Source of the DNA: Cellulosimicrobium funkei
GTDB taxonomy: Bacteria > Actinomycetota > Actinomycetes > Actinomycetales > Cellulomonadaceae
Direction of reading: 5' to 3'
DNA: 64,000 nt
NCBI RefSeq assembly: GCF_004519295.1
Contig: NZ_SOZH01000007.1
Span: forward strand, 1-64,000
Shown here piece by piece: positions 46,297-55,255 of the stretch. The notes beneath the pieces were generated by a model. It saw only the letters and a program-made list of their open reading frames with translations, was not told the DNA's origin and did no database searches. The first letter of the stretch is position 1. Each line of letters begins with the position of its first letter. The translations under genes were made by a program, and so were the position numbers.

Positions 46297-46319
46297 CCGG
46301 GCGCTCCCGGCGAGCCGAG

Positions 46320-46367
46320 CAGGTGGTCCTGGCGCGTCCGCGAGACCGGACGCGCCAGGACCACCTG
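46320..46367. terminator. 21-bp perfect bidirectional terminator
   Basis: The arm 46320-46340 pairs perfectly with 46347-46367 around a 6-base loop, between the converging peptidase and GH65 genes (24 and 23 bases from their stops). No T-run on either side. Confidence 0.8.
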
Positions 46368-46389
46368 GTCGGCAAGGTGCGGGCGGGCC

Positions 46390-48867
46390 TCAGGAGTGCG
46401 GCACCGTCGCGGTGATGAGGGTGCCGTCCTCGCGGCGGTTGCCGGAGAGGGCGCGCAGGCTCGGGCGGCCCGGCCTGACCGGGCCCTGGCCGTCGAGCGC
46501 GACGCGCGCGACCTCGCCCGGGACGACCTTCACCTGCTCGCCCCGCACGACGACCTGCGCGCCGTCGCCGGTCTCGGCGTCGAGCTCGATCGCGTCGGGC
46601 AGCACGGTGACGCGCAGCCGCGAGCCGCGCCACTGCACGCGGAACGTGAGCGACTCCCACTCCTGGGGCAGGCGCGGGTCGAACGTGAGGTCGCCCTCCG
46701 AGTCGCGCATGCCGCCGAACCCGTACGCGAGCGCGGACCACGTGCCGCCCGCGGACGCGACGTGCACGCCGTCGGACGCATTGGCGTGCAGGTTCGCGAG
46801 GTCGACGAAGATCGACGACACGAAGTACTCGAGCGCGAGCTCGTGGTACCCCACCTCGGCCGCGACGATGGACTGCACGACGCCCGAGAGCGTCGAGTCG
46901 CCCGTCGTCAACGGGTCGTAGTACTCGAAGTCGGCGAGCTTCTCCTCGGCGCTGAAGTGCTGCCCCTGGAGGAACAGCGCGAGCACGACGTCGGCCTGCT
47001 TGAGCACCTGGTAGCGGTAGATGACGAGCGGGTGGTAGTGCAGCAGGAGGGGCCGCTTGTCCTCGGGCGTGTGCGCGAGGTCCCAGATCTCGCGCTCGAG
47101 GAAGTGCGAGTCCTGCGGGTGGATGCCGATGCTCTCGGCGTACGGGATCGACATGTGGTCGGCCGCGCGGACCCACTCCGCGGCCTCGTACGCGCCGAGC
47201 GAGAGCCGGTCCACGAGACGCGCGTAGTCCTCGGGATGGTCGGCCTTCATGCGCTCGACGACGTACGCCGCGGCGCGCAGGTTGAAGCGCGCCATGACGT
47301 TCGTGAAGAGGTTGTCGTTGACGACGGTCGTGTACTCGTCCGGCCCGGTGACGCCGTGGATGTGGAAGTTGTCGTCGCCGTTGGCGCGCCAGAAGCCGAG
47401 GTCCTCCCACATGCGCGCCGTCTCGACGAGGATGTCCGCGGCCTCGCGGCGCAGGAAGTCCTCGTCGCCCGTCGTGCGCACGTACTGCACGAGCGCGTAG
47501 CTCACGTCGGCGTCGATGTGGTACTGCGCCGTCCCGGCCGCGTAGTAGGCGGACGCCTCCTCGCCGTTGATCGTGCGCCAGGGGAAGAGCGCGCCCTTCT
47601 GCGACAGCTCCGCGGCGCGACGCCGGGCGGCGTCGAGCATCTGGTAGCGGAAGCGCAGCGCGTTGCGCGCGTACCGCGGGCTCGTGTACGTGAGGAACGG
47701 CAGGACGTAGATCTCGGTGTCCCAGAAGTAGTGCCCGCTGTACCCGGAGCCGGTGAGGCCCTTCGCGGGGACGCCGTTGCCCTCGGCGCGCGCCGTGGCC
47801 TGCGCGAGCTGGAACAGGTTCCAGCGCACGGCCTGCTGGACGCCCGGCTGGCCGGGGATCTCGACGTCGGAGCGGGCCCAGAAGTCGTCGAGCCACTCTC
47901 GCTGGAGCGCGAGCTGGGCCTCGACGCCGGTCTCGCGCGCCCGGTCGAGCGTGCGCCGGCAGCGGTCGACGAGCTCGCGCGACGGCACGCCGCGCGACGT
48001 GTGGTACGCGACGAGCTTGGTGAGCCGGATGGGCCGCCCGGGCTCGGCGTGCACGCGGAACACGTGCTTCGCGAGGTCGTCCTCGGCGAGCGTGCGCACG
48101 TCCCACTCGTTCTCGGTCTCGAGCAGGTCGTCGGCCGCGACGGCGAGCGTCATGCCGGAGTTGGTGCAGCGGTAGGAGAGCACGAGGCGCTCGTCGTCGC
48201 CGAACTGCGTCTGCGGCTGCAGCACCCGGCCGGTGAACTGGTTCGTCTTGCGCGGGTCGAAGCCCTCCCCCAGCGACGCGGACCGCACGTGGTACTCGTC
48301 CTGGCCGTCCTGGCGGTTGAGGATCTGGGACGAGATCGCGACGGGCGCGGCCGCGTCGAGGAGCGTGACCTCGAACGTCATGACGGCGAGGTGGCGCTCG
48401 ACGAACGACACCATGCGCTGCGAGCGGATCTGCACGCGCTTGCCCGACGGCGTGCGCCACAGCAGCTCGCGCCGCAGGACGCCGTCCTGGAGGTCGAGCG
48501 AGCGCTCGTAGTCGATGAGGTCCGCGACGGGCAGCAGGAGGGGCTCGTCGTCCACGTAGAGGCGGATGACCTTGGCGTCCGGGACGTTGACGATCGTCTG
48601 CCCGACGCGCGCGAAGCCGTACGCCTCCTCCGCGTGCCGGATGGGCCACGTCTCGTGGAAGCCGTTGACGAACGTGCCGTGCGAGTGGGACTCGCGGCCC
48701 TCCTCGACGTTGCCGCGCATGCCGAGGTAGCCGTTCGCGACGGCGAACAGCGTCTCGGTGACGCCGAGGTCCTCCGCGGAGAACTGCGACTCGACGAGCC
48801 GCCACGGGTCGGCCGGGAAGCGCAGGCGGTCCACGGTGCCGCGCTCGTCGGCGGTCCGGCGGATCAC
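46390..48867 (-). CDS. glycoside hydrolase family 65 disaccharide phosphorylase
   Basis: An 825-residue GH65 enzyme. These phosphorolyse alpha-linked disaccharides (maltose, trehalose, kojibiose, nigerose) to glucose and beta-glucose 1-phosphate. The N-terminal beta-sandwich domain (to about 280) leads into the (alpha/alpha)6 barrel, with general acid Glu511 in GVTGPDEYTTVVN, the FWDTEIYVLPF block, and KQADVVLALFL in the phosphate-site region. A C-terminal beta domain ends the protein. The GTG at 48867 overlaps the stop of the beta-phosphoglucomutase gene, and that pairing fits a phosphorylase. The exact linkage specificity cannot be read from sequence alone. Confidence 0.9.
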   Translation of the reverse strand: MIRRTADERGTVDRLRFPADPWRLVESQFSAEDLGVTETLFAVANGYLGMRGNVEEGRESHSHGTFVNGFHETWPIRHAEEAYGFARVGQTIVNVPDAKVIRLYVDDEPLLLPVADLIDYERSLDLQDGVLRRELLWRTPSGKRVQIRSQRMVSFVERHLAVMTFEVTLLDAAAPVAISSQILNRQDGQDEYHVRSASLGEGFDPRKTNQFTGRVLQPQTQFGDDERLVLSYRCTNSGMTLAVAADDLLETENEWDVRTLAEDDLAKHVFRVHAEPGRPIRLTKLVAYHTSRGVPSRELVDRCRRTLDRARETGVEAQLALQREWLDDFWARSDVEIPGQPGVQQAVRWNLFQLAQATARAEGNGVPAKGLTGSGYSGHYFWDTEIYVLPFLTYTSPRYARNALRFRYQMLDAARRRAAELSQKGALFPWRTINGEEASAYYAAGTAQYHIDADVSYALVQYVRTTGDEDFLRREAADILVETARMWEDLGFWRANGDDNFHIHGVTGPDEYTTVVNDNLFTNVMARFNLRAAAYVVERMKADHPEDYARLVDRLSLGAYEAAEWVRAADHMSIPYAESIGIHPQDSHFLEREIWDLAHTPEDKRPLLLHYHPLVIYRYQVLKQADVVLALFLQGQHFSAEEKLADFEYYDPLTTGDSTLSGVVQSIVAAEVGYHELALEYFVSSIFVDLANLHANASDGVHVASAGGTWSALAYGFGGMRDSEGDLTFDPRLPQEWESLTFRVQWRGSRLRVTVLPDAIELDAETGDGAQVVVRGEQVKVVPGEVARVALDGQGPVRPGRPSLRALSGNRREDGTLITATVPHS

Positions 48868-49652
48868 GCGCCCGCCTCCTCGTCGGCGGGGGCGGTCACG
48901 GCGGGACGGACGGCGTCGGCGGTCGCCGCGCGAGGACGGTCGAGGACCGTCGCGTCGAGCTCGCCGAGGTCGGCCACGACGACGTCGGCCCCGTGCGCGA
49001 GCAGCGCGTCCGCGCCCACCCCGCGGTCGACGCCGAGCACGAGCCCGAACCCACCGGCCGCGCCGGCCTGCACGCCCGACAGCGCGTCCTCCACGACGAC
49101 GGCCTCCGCGGCGGGGACGTCGAGCAGCTGCGCCGCGTACAGGTACGTGTCCGGTGCGGGCTTGCCGGCGACGTGCTCGCGCGCCGCGACGTTCCCGTCC
49201 ACGACGACCGCGAACCGGTGCGTGAGCCCGGCCGCCGCGAGGACGGCGGGAGTGTTGCGCGACGACGACACGACGGCGACCGCCGCGCCCGCCGCGGTCA
49301 CGGCGTCGAGGAACCGGACCGAGCCCGGGTACGGCGCGATGCCCTCCTCGGCGAACATGCGGTTGACGATCTCGTCCTTGCGGTTGCCGAGCGCGCACAC
49401 GGTGGACTCCCCCGGCGCGTCCGTGACCTCGCCGCGCGGCAGCGTGACGCCCCGCGACGCGAGGAACGTCGCGACGCCGTCGTACCGGGGCTTCCCGTCG
49501 ATCGACGCGAAGTAGTCCGCGGCGGTGTACGGGGCGAGGCCGTGCGCGGCGCAGTAGGGCGCGAACAGCCGTTCCCAGGCGCGCATGTGGAGCTCGGCGG
49601 TCGGCGTGAGGACGCCGTCGAGGTCGAACAGCACGGCTCGCAGGACGGGCAT
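48864..49652 (-). CDS. pgmB: beta-phosphoglucomutase (HAD superfamily)
   Basis: A 262-residue HAD phosphatase-like mutase that converts beta-glucose 1-phosphate to glucose 6-phosphate. The nucleophile is in VLFDLDGVLTPT, the second motif in AVVSSSRN, the lysine in HVAGKPAPDTY and the acidic pair in VVEDALSGVQAG. Residues RKDEIVNRMF belong to the cap. It supplies the second step after the GH65 phosphorylase, whose gene is coupled to it. AAGGAT lies close upstream of the ATG at 49652. The partial site GAAAGCGCTC at 49791-49800 resembles half of a LacI-family operator. Confidence 0.88.
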   Translation of the reverse strand: MPVLRAVLFDLDGVLTPTAELHMRAWERLFAPYCAAHGLAPYTAADYFASIDGKPRYDGVATFLASRGVTLPRGEVTDAPGESTVCALGNRKDEIVNRMFAEEGIAPYPGSVRFLDAVTAAGAAVAVVSSSRNTPAVLAAAGLTHRFAVVVDGNVAAREHVAGKPAPDTYLYAAQLLDVPAAEAVVVEDALSGVQAGAAGGFGLVLGVDRGVGADALLAHGADVVVADLGELDATVLDRPRAATADAVRPAVTAPADEEAGA

Positions 49653-49820
49653 GGAGATCCTTCGCGGTGGGGGGACGAGGGTCTGCGCCCGGCCGTTCCC
49701 GCGCCGTCCGGAGGCCGCGGGACGGCCGTCCGCACGTCGCCGTCGTGACCGTCGCGCGAGGTCAAGCGTACGCACCCGGAGCCGTGCGCGGAAAGCGCTC
49801 AGGGCGTGTCCGGGCGACGC

Positions 49821-50873
49821 TCAGGCGTGCGCGCGCTCGGCCAGGACGTCGGCGACGCGGCCGAGGTTCGCGAGCAGCGCACGGTGCTCGTCGGGCGTGC
49901 CGGCGACCCCGCCACCGAGGTCACCCCCGACGCCGGACCGCGGCGCGCCGAGGAGCGTCACGTCGTCGAGCGCGGGCAGCCCGAGCCCGATGCGGCGCCA
50001 CGGCACGCTGACGAGGTCGGCGAGCTCGCCCAGCGCCGGCCCCGCGCACTGCGAGACCTTCGCGGGCGGCAGCGCGGCCCAGAGGCGCACGCCGCGCTCG
50101 ACCGCGCGCGCGACCGTCTCCCAGGACCGCTCGTCCCACGTGCCGAGCGTCAGACCGACCGCGTCGGCGCCCGCGAGGACGACCGGCGCGACGCCCACCC
50201 AGGCGGGGCCGACGTGGACGACCGTCGACGCGGACGCGGCGCGCGCGGCGTCGAGCACCGGGCGCAGCCCGTCCACGAGGTCCGGGCCGGGGACGGCGCG
50301 CAGGCGCGAGTAGCCCGAGAACGTGGGCAGCACGCCCGCGCCCACCTGCGCGAGCAGCGGCTCGTCCACCTGCACGACGACGTCCGCCCCCGGGACCTGG
50401 CGGCGGACCTGGGCGACGTGCTCGGCCACGCCCGCGGCGAGCGCCTCGACGACCTCGCGCACCGCGCCGCGGTCGGACAGCACGCGGTCGCCGCGCGCGA
50501 GGTACACCTCGGCGGCGAGCGTCCACGGCCCGGTGACCGTCACGGCGAGCGGCCCCGCGTACCCGGCGCCCGCGATGGTGAGCGCCTCCACGTCCTCGCG
50601 CAGGTACGCCTCCGCACGGCGCAGGTCCGCGCCGCCGTGGTCCGCGAGCTTCCAGCCGTGGGGGCCGAGCTCGACGGGCAGCCCGGGCAGCAGCGCCGCC
50701 GTCCGCCCCGTCGCGTCGGCGCCGGGCCCGCGGCCCGGGAGCTGGACGAGGAACGGCACCCCCCGCACGCCCGACGGCACGGCGGCGAGATCGCCGAGCA
50801 CCGTGAGCTGTGCTTCCAGGACGTCCGCGCCCTCGCCCCCGGGCCACGGCCCGAGGCCGCTCACCGCCGTCAC
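49821..50873 (-). CDS. MetE-like (UROD superfamily) protein
   Basis: A 350-residue protein of the vitamin B12-independent methionine synthase-like family that actinobacteria usually carry near mnmA and ligA. Visible blocks: TAVSGLGPWPG at the start, GPLAVTVTGPWTLAAEVYL, VVVQVDEPLLAQV, VVHVGPAWVGVAPVV and RIGLGLPALDD. The Cys/His zinc site of true MetE is not evident, so methionine synthase activity is doubtful. The GTG at 50873 is chosen from the family start. Divergent from the SnoaL-like gene. Confidence 0.7.
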   Translation of the reverse strand: MTAVSGLGPWPGGEGADVLEAQLTVLGDLAAVPSGVRGVPFLVQLPGRGPGADATGRTAALLPGLPVELGPHGWKLADHGGADLRRAEAYLREDVEALTIAGAGYAGPLAVTVTGPWTLAAEVYLARGDRVLSDRGAVREVVEALAAGVAEHVAQVRRQVPGADVVVQVDEPLLAQVGAGVLPTFSGYSRLRAVPGPDLVDGLRPVLDAARAASASTVVHVGPAWVGVAPVVLAGADAVGLTLGTWDERSWETVARAVERGVRLWAALPPAKVSQCAGPALGELADLVSVPWRRIGLGLPALDDVTLLGAPRSGVGGDLGGGVAGTPDEHRALLANLGRVADVLAERAHA

Positions 50874-51022
50874 GCCGCGCCCTCGCGTGCACACGTGCCA
50901 CGCACCTCGTCACGAACCACGAGCCGTCCACCTCTCTCCAGGAGCACATCGGAACACCGAGCCGTGCCGTGACCCCGCCGGGGTCCGGGGGCCGCACGGC
51001 CGTCCCGCGGAAGGACCCCGCC

Positions 51023-51451
51023 ATGGGCACGCACGAGAACAAGGCCGCCGCCGTCGCCGTGCACACGCACGCGATCCCGGGCAACCACGCCGACGCCGTC
51101 GCGGCGCTGCTCGCGCCGGGCTTCCGCAACCACGACGCGGCACCGGGCGGCGACGGCGGCGACGAGGGCCTCGTCGCGACCATGCACTGGTACGCGGACG
51201 CGTTCGAGGACCAGCACGTCGAGGTGCTGCACGCGGTCGCGGAGGGCGACCTCGTGGCGCTGCACGTCGAGCTCAGCGCGCGGCACACCGGCCACTTCCG
51301 CGGCGTCGCGCCGACGGGCCGCCGGTTCCGCGTCCGCGAGATGCACGTGCTCCGCTTCACCGAGGGACGCGCAGCCGAGCACTGGTGCGTGCGCGACGAG
51401 TCGGCGCTCGTGCGGGCGCTCGCTCACCCGGCGGCCGTCGGCGTCGGCTGA
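51023..51451 (+). CDS. SnoaL-like/ester cyclase family protein
   Basis: A 142-residue NTF2-fold protein of the SnoaL-like polyketide cyclase or ester cyclase family. It shows the pattern [39 protein letters not shown] and [27 protein letters not shown]. The substrate is unknown; many such proteins have no assigned reaction. GGAAGG lies eight bases before the ATG. Its last 28 bases overlap the end of mnmA on the opposite strand. Confidence 0.75.
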   Translation: MGTHENKAAAVAVHTHAIPGNHADAVAALLAPGFRNHDAAPGGDGGDEGLVATMHWYADAFEDQHVEVLHAVAEGDLVALHVELSARHTGHFRGVAPTGRRFRVREMHVLRFTEGRAAEHWCVRDESALVRALAHPAAVGVG

Positions 51452-52611
51452 GCCTCCGGCTCACGCGGGGCGCCGGAGCCTCGGCCGGCCCGGTACGCCC
51501 GGTCGACCGTGCCCTGCCCGAGCACGCGCGTGCCGGCGTAGACGACGAGCGACTGACCGGCCGCGACACCCCGGAGCGGCGTGCCCGTGAGCTCGACCTC
51601 GATCGACCCGCCGGGGACGGCGCGCACGCGCGCGGGGACGGGCGCGCCGTGCGCGCGCACCTGCACCTCGACGTCGGCCGCCTCGCCCGCGGGCGGGCGC
51701 GCGTCGTCGAACCAGACGGCGGACCCCGCCTCGATCCGGTCGACGCTCAGCAGCTCGGCCGGGCCGACGACCACCCGGTTGCTCGCGGGCTGGACGTCGA
51801 GCACGTAGCGCGGGCGGCCGTCGGGCGCGGGCCGGTCGATCCCGAGCCCTTTGCGCTGCCCGACCGTGTACGCGTAGGCGCCGTCGTGCTCGCCGAGCAC
51901 CGTGCCCTCCGCGTCGACGATCTCGCCCGGCCGCGCGCCGAGGCGCGCGCGCAGGAAGCCCTGGGTGTCGCCGTCGGCGACGAAGCAGATGTCGTAGGAG
52001 TCGGGCTTCGCGGAGACCGACAGGCCGCGCCGCGCCGCCTCGGCGCGGACCTCGTCCTTGGACGCGAAGCCGCCGAGCGGGAAGACCGCCCGCGCGAGCC
52101 GCTCGGGACCCATGACCGCGAGGACGTAGGACTGGTCCTTCGCCGTGTTCGGGGAGCGGTGCAGCTCGCGCACCGTGCGCACCCCGTCCGGCGCGGACGC
52201 GTCGGGGACCTCGCGCGTCTCGACGCGCGCGTAGTGGCCCGTCGCGACGGCGTCGAACCCGAGCGCGGTCGCCTTGTCGAGCAGCGCCTCGAACTTGATG
52301 TGCTCGTTGCAGCGCACGCACGGGTTGGGCGTGCGCCCGGCCTCGTACTCGGCGAGGAAGTCGGCGACCACCGTGTCCTCGAACCGCTCGGAGAGGTCCC
52401 ACACGTAGTACGGGATGCCGAGCACGTCGGCCGCGCGGCGCGCGTCCCCCGCGTCCTCGATCGAGCAGCACCCGCGCGAGCCGGTGCGGAACTGGTCCCG
52501 GTCGCGCGAGAGCGCCATGTGCACGCCGACCACCTCGTGCCCGGCCTCGACCGCGAGCGCCGCGGCGACGGCCGAGTCGACGCCGCCCGACATGGCGGCC
52601 AGGACCCTCAC
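51424..52611 (-). CDS. mnmA: tRNA 2-thiouridine(34) synthase
   Basis: MnmA transfers sulfur to uridine 34 of Glu, Gln and Lys tRNAs using ATP. The 395-residue protein has the PP-loop [13 protein letters not shown], the first catalytic Cys in [12 protein letters not shown], the second in [13 protein letters not shown], and a C-terminal beta-barrel. A 20-residue Gly/Pro/Thr tail is extra. The GTG at 52611 overlaps the stop of the cysteine desulfurase gene, which supplies the sulfur. The 3' end overlaps the convergent SnoaL-like gene. Confidence 0.95.
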   Translation of the reverse strand: MRVLAAMSGGVDSAVAAALAVEAGHEVVGVHMALSRDRDQFRTGSRGCCSIEDAGDARRAADVLGIPYYVWDLSERFEDTVVADFLAEYEAGRTPNPCVRCNEHIKFEALLDKATALGFDAVATGHYARVETREVPDASAPDGVRTVRELHRSPNTAKDQSYVLAVMGPERLARAVFPLGGFASKDEVRAEAARRGLSVSAKPDSYDICFVADGDTQGFLRARLGARPGEIVDAEGTVLGEHDGAYAYTVGQRKGLGIDRPAPDGRPRYVLDVQPASNRVVVGPAELLSVDRIEAGSAVWFDDARPPAGEAADVEVQVRAHGAPVPARVRAVPGGSIEVELTGTPLRGVAAGQSLVVYAGTRVLGQGTVDRAYRAGRGSGAPREPEAQPTPTAAG

Positions 52612-53909
52612 GCGGCACCCCCCGTGCGGCTCGTGACGCGCGTGCGCGCCGGGCTCGACGCGAGGCCTGCGGCCCGGGCGCGCTCCACGGCCCGGGGCAG
52701 GGCGTCGAGGAGGCGCGCGACGTCGTCGCGCGTGGACGTCACGCCGAGCGAGAAGCGGAGCGCACCCCGCGCGTCCGCCTCGGGGACGCCCATGGCGAGC
52801 AGGACGTGCGACGGCTGCGGCACGCCGGCCTGGCACGCCGAGCCGGTCGAGGCCTGCACGCCCGCGGAGTCGAGCAGGTAGAGCAGGGAGTCGCCCTCGG
52901 CGCCCGGGAAGGTGAAGTGGGCGTTGCCGGGCAGGCGGTCGACGTCGTCGTGCGCGCCGGGCTCGGGCCCGCTGAGGACGGCGTCCGGGACGCGCTCGCG
53001 CACGCCCGCGACGAGCTCGTCGCGCAGCGCGGCGAGGTGCGCGGCCCGCTCGGGCCGGTGCGCGACCGCCTCGGTGACCGCGACGCCGAACGCGCGGATC
53101 GCGGGGGCGTCGAGCGTCCCCGAGCGCACGCCGCGCTCCTGGCCGCCGCCGTGCAGCACGGGCGTGAGCGGGGCGTCGCGCCGGGCGACGAGCGCGCCGA
53201 CGCCGACCGGGCCGCCGAGCTTGTGCCCGGAGACGGTCATCGCGTCGAGACCGCTCGCGGCGAAGTCGACCGGCACCTGCCCGACGGCCTGCACGGCGTC
53301 GGAGTGCACCGGGATGCCGTGCGGGCGCGCGAGCTGCACGACCTCCGGCACGGGCTGCAACGTCCCCACCTCGTTGTTGGCCCACATGACGGAGATCAGG
53401 GCGATCTCGTCCGCGTGCTCCGCGATCTCGGCGCGCAGGGCGGCGAGGTCCACGCGCCCCTCGGCGTCCACGGGCAGCAGGACGATCTCGGCGCCCGCGT
53501 GCTCCGCCATCCAGAACGCGGGGTCGAGCACCGCGTGGTGCTCGACGGCGGACACGACGATGCGCCGCCGGCGCGGGTCGGTCGTGCGGCGGCCCCAGAA
53601 CAGGCCCTTGACCGCGAGGTTGTCGGCCTCCGTGCCGCCCGCCGTGAAGACGACCTCGCTCGGTCGCGCGCCGAGCGCGGCGGCGACCGACTCGCGCGCC
53701 TCCTCGACCGTGCGCCGCGCGGCGCGCCCCGCGGCGTGCAGCGACGACGGGTTGCCCGTGCGGGTCAGCTCGTCGACGAACGCGTCGCGCGCCGCCGGGG
53801 ACAGCGGCGTCGTGGCGGCGTGGTCGAGGTACGCCGTCACGGGGACGGGGGTCGGCCCGCCGTGCGCGCCGGGGCGGGCGCCGGTCACGGGGCCGGGAGC
53901 AGGGGTCAC
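52608..53909 (-). CDS. iscS: cysteine desulfurase (IscS/NifS family)
   Basis: A 433-residue PLP enzyme that releases sulfur from cysteine as a persulfide. The start [11 protein letters not shown], the PLP lysine in [22 protein letters not shown] and the active Cys in STGSACQAG are visible. The gene is coupled to mnmA, so tRNA thiolation is the likely main role. GTG at 53909 is eight bases after TAGACT (53918-53923), the same geometry as the peptidase gene; GTG at 53915 is the alternative and adds two residues. Confidence 0.93.
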   Translation of the reverse strand: MTPAPGPVTGARPGAHGGPTPVPVTAYLDHAATTPLSPAARDAFVDELTRTGNPSSLHAAGRAARRTVEEARESVAAALGARPSEVVFTAGGTEADNLAVKGLFWGRRTTDPRRRRIVVSAVEHHAVLDPAFWMAEHAGAEIVLLPVDAEGRVDLAALRAEIAEHADEIALISVMWANNEVGTLQPVPEVVQLARPHGIPVHSDAVQAVGQVPVDFAASGLDAMTVSGHKLGGPVGVGALVARRDAPLTPVLHGGGQERGVRSGTLDAPAIRAFGVAVTEAVAHRPERAAHLAALRDELVAGVRERVPDAVLSGPEPGAHDDVDRLPGNAHFTFPGAEGDSLLYLLDSAGVQASTGSACQAGVPQPSHVLLAMGVPEADARGALRFSLGVTSTRDDVARLLDALPRAVERARAAGLASSPARTRVTSRTGGAA

Positions 53910-53966
53910 GGTCACCCAGTCTACGAACCGCGGGGCGACACTCGCGGTCCGAGGGGTGGGCGGCGC

Positions 53967-53994
53967 TGGACATCCCGGCGGAAACCGCTAGGTT
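53967..53994 (+). promoter_or_regulatory. promoter candidate for the phosphotransferase gene
   Basis: TGGACA (53967-53972), 16-bp spacer and TAGGTT (53989-53994) point toward the gene at 54131, giving a leader of about 130 bases. Confidence 0.45.
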
Positions 53995-54130
53995 GTGGGC
54001 ATCTACGCCCGGCCGTCGCCGGGTGCTCGCCCTGGTCGCAGGACCGCCGTCGCGCGCCACACGTCGCCGCGGGACGGGAACGTGCCGCGGGCGGGACCGT
54101 CCAGCCACCGACAGGGGAAGTGGCCTCTCG

Positions 54131-55177
54131 ATGCCCGACGACGTCGCGCCGCCCGCCGTCGAGGCCGCCGGGGACGTCCCGGTCGCCTCGGGCGGCCGAC
54201 GCCTGCGCTGGGCCGACCTGCCGCTCGCGCTGCGCGACGAGCTGGAGGCGGTCGCCGGGGGCAGGGTCGTGCACGAGCGGTCGGTCCCGGCGGGGTTCAG
54301 CCCGGGGCTCGCGTCCGTCCTCACGCTCGACGACGGCAGCCGCCTCTTCGTCAAGGCCGCTCGGACCGCCGACGAGCCCGTGGCCGCCGACCTGCACCGC
54401 GCCGAGGCGAAGGTCGCGACGCGGCTGCCCCGCGCGGTCCCGGCGCCGCGCTTCGCGTGGGGCCACGGCGACGGCGACTGGGTCGCGCTCGCGTACGAGG
54501 CGGTCGACGGGCGCTCGCCCGGCACGCCGTGGGACCCGCACGAGCTCGACCGCGTGCTCGCGGCGCTCGTCCGCGTCGCGTCCGTGCCCGGCGCCCGGGC
54601 GATGCGCCTGCCGCCGACCGGCCCCGACTTCGCCGACATGGCGACCGGCTGGCGGGCCCTGCGCGCGCACCCCGACGCCGGCCTCGCCACGCTCGTGCCC
54701 TGGGCCGCGGAGCACCTCGACGCGCTCGCCGAGGCTGAGCGCGGGGCGCTCGTCGCGTGCGAGGGCGAGTCGTTCGTGCACGGCGACCTGCGCGCCGACA
54801 ACGTGCTGCTGACCCCGGAGAAGGTGTACCTCGTGGACTGGCCGTACGCGTCGCGCGGCGCCGCGTGGCTCGACCTCGCGATGCTCCTGCCGAGCGTCGT
54901 CATGCAGGGCGTCCGGGACGTGTGCGAGCCCGTCACGGTGAGCGCCGACCCGGCGCGACGCGCGCGCGGGGGCGCCTGGGCGGCTGCGACGTTCGCCGCG
55001 CACCCGCTCGGCCAGGACGTGCACCCCACGGACCTGCGCGCCGTCGTCGCCGGGATCGCCGGGTACTTCCTGCACTCCGCGCGGCAGCCCGCGATCCCGA
55101 CCATCCCCCGCCTGCGACCGTTCCAGCGCGCCCAGGGCGTCGCGGCCGTCGCGTGGCTGGAGCAGCTCGGGCTCTGA
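54131..55177 (+). CDS. aminoglycoside phosphotransferase-like kinase
   Basis: A 348-residue protein of the APH/choline kinase-like fold. The Brenner motif [13 protein letters not shown] with catalytic Asp and the metal-binding DWPYASRG are intact, and RLFVKAAR supplies the ATP lysine. It may phosphorylate a small metabolite; nothing indicates real antibiotic resistance. The ATG at 54131 is preceded by AGGGGAAG at about ten bases. Divergent from iscS. Confidence 0.8.
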   Translation: MPDDVAPPAVEAAGDVPVASGGRRLRWADLPLALRDELEAVAGGRVVHERSVPAGFSPGLASVLTLDDGSRLFVKAARTADEPVAADLHRAEAKVATRLPRAVPAPRFAWGHGDGDWVALAYEAVDGRSPGTPWDPHELDRVLAALVRVASVPGARAMRLPPTGPDFADMATGWRALRAHPDAGLATLVPWAAEHLDALAEAERGALVACEGESFVHGDLRADNVLLTPEKVYLVDWPYASRGAAWLDLAMLLPSVVMQGVRDVCEPVTVSADPARRARGGAWAAATFAAHPLGQDVHPTDLRAVVAGIAGYFLHSARQPAIPTIPRLRPFQRAQGVAAVAWLEQLGL

Positions 55178-55186
55178 GCGCGGGCG

Positions 55187-55215
55187 GGCCCCGGCGCCGT
55201 CGTGGCGCCGGGGCC
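55187..55215. terminator. hairpin after the phosphotransferase gene
   Basis: GGCCCCGGCGCC (55187-55198) pairs perfectly with 55204-55215 around a 5-base loop, ten bases past the stop and shared with the convergent phoX gene. Confidence 0.65.
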
Positions 55216-55247
55216 GTCGTGGCGTCAGGGCCGTCGTGGCGTCAGGG
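55197..55247. repeat. 17-bp tandem repeat, three copies
   Basis: CCGTCGTGGCGTCAGGG or a close variant occurs at 55197-55213, 55214-55230 and 55231-55247; copies 2 and 3 are identical. It fills the short gap between two converging genes. Confidence 0.7.
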
Positions 55248-55255
55248 CCCGGGCG

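Noticed and set aside
54131-55177. Aminoglycoside resistance gene
   Set aside because: The kinase fold is shared by many metabolic kinases, and nothing in the sequence or context points to resistance.
55197-55247. CRISPR array
   Set aside because: The 17-bp units are directly adjacent with no spacers and no cas genes are present.
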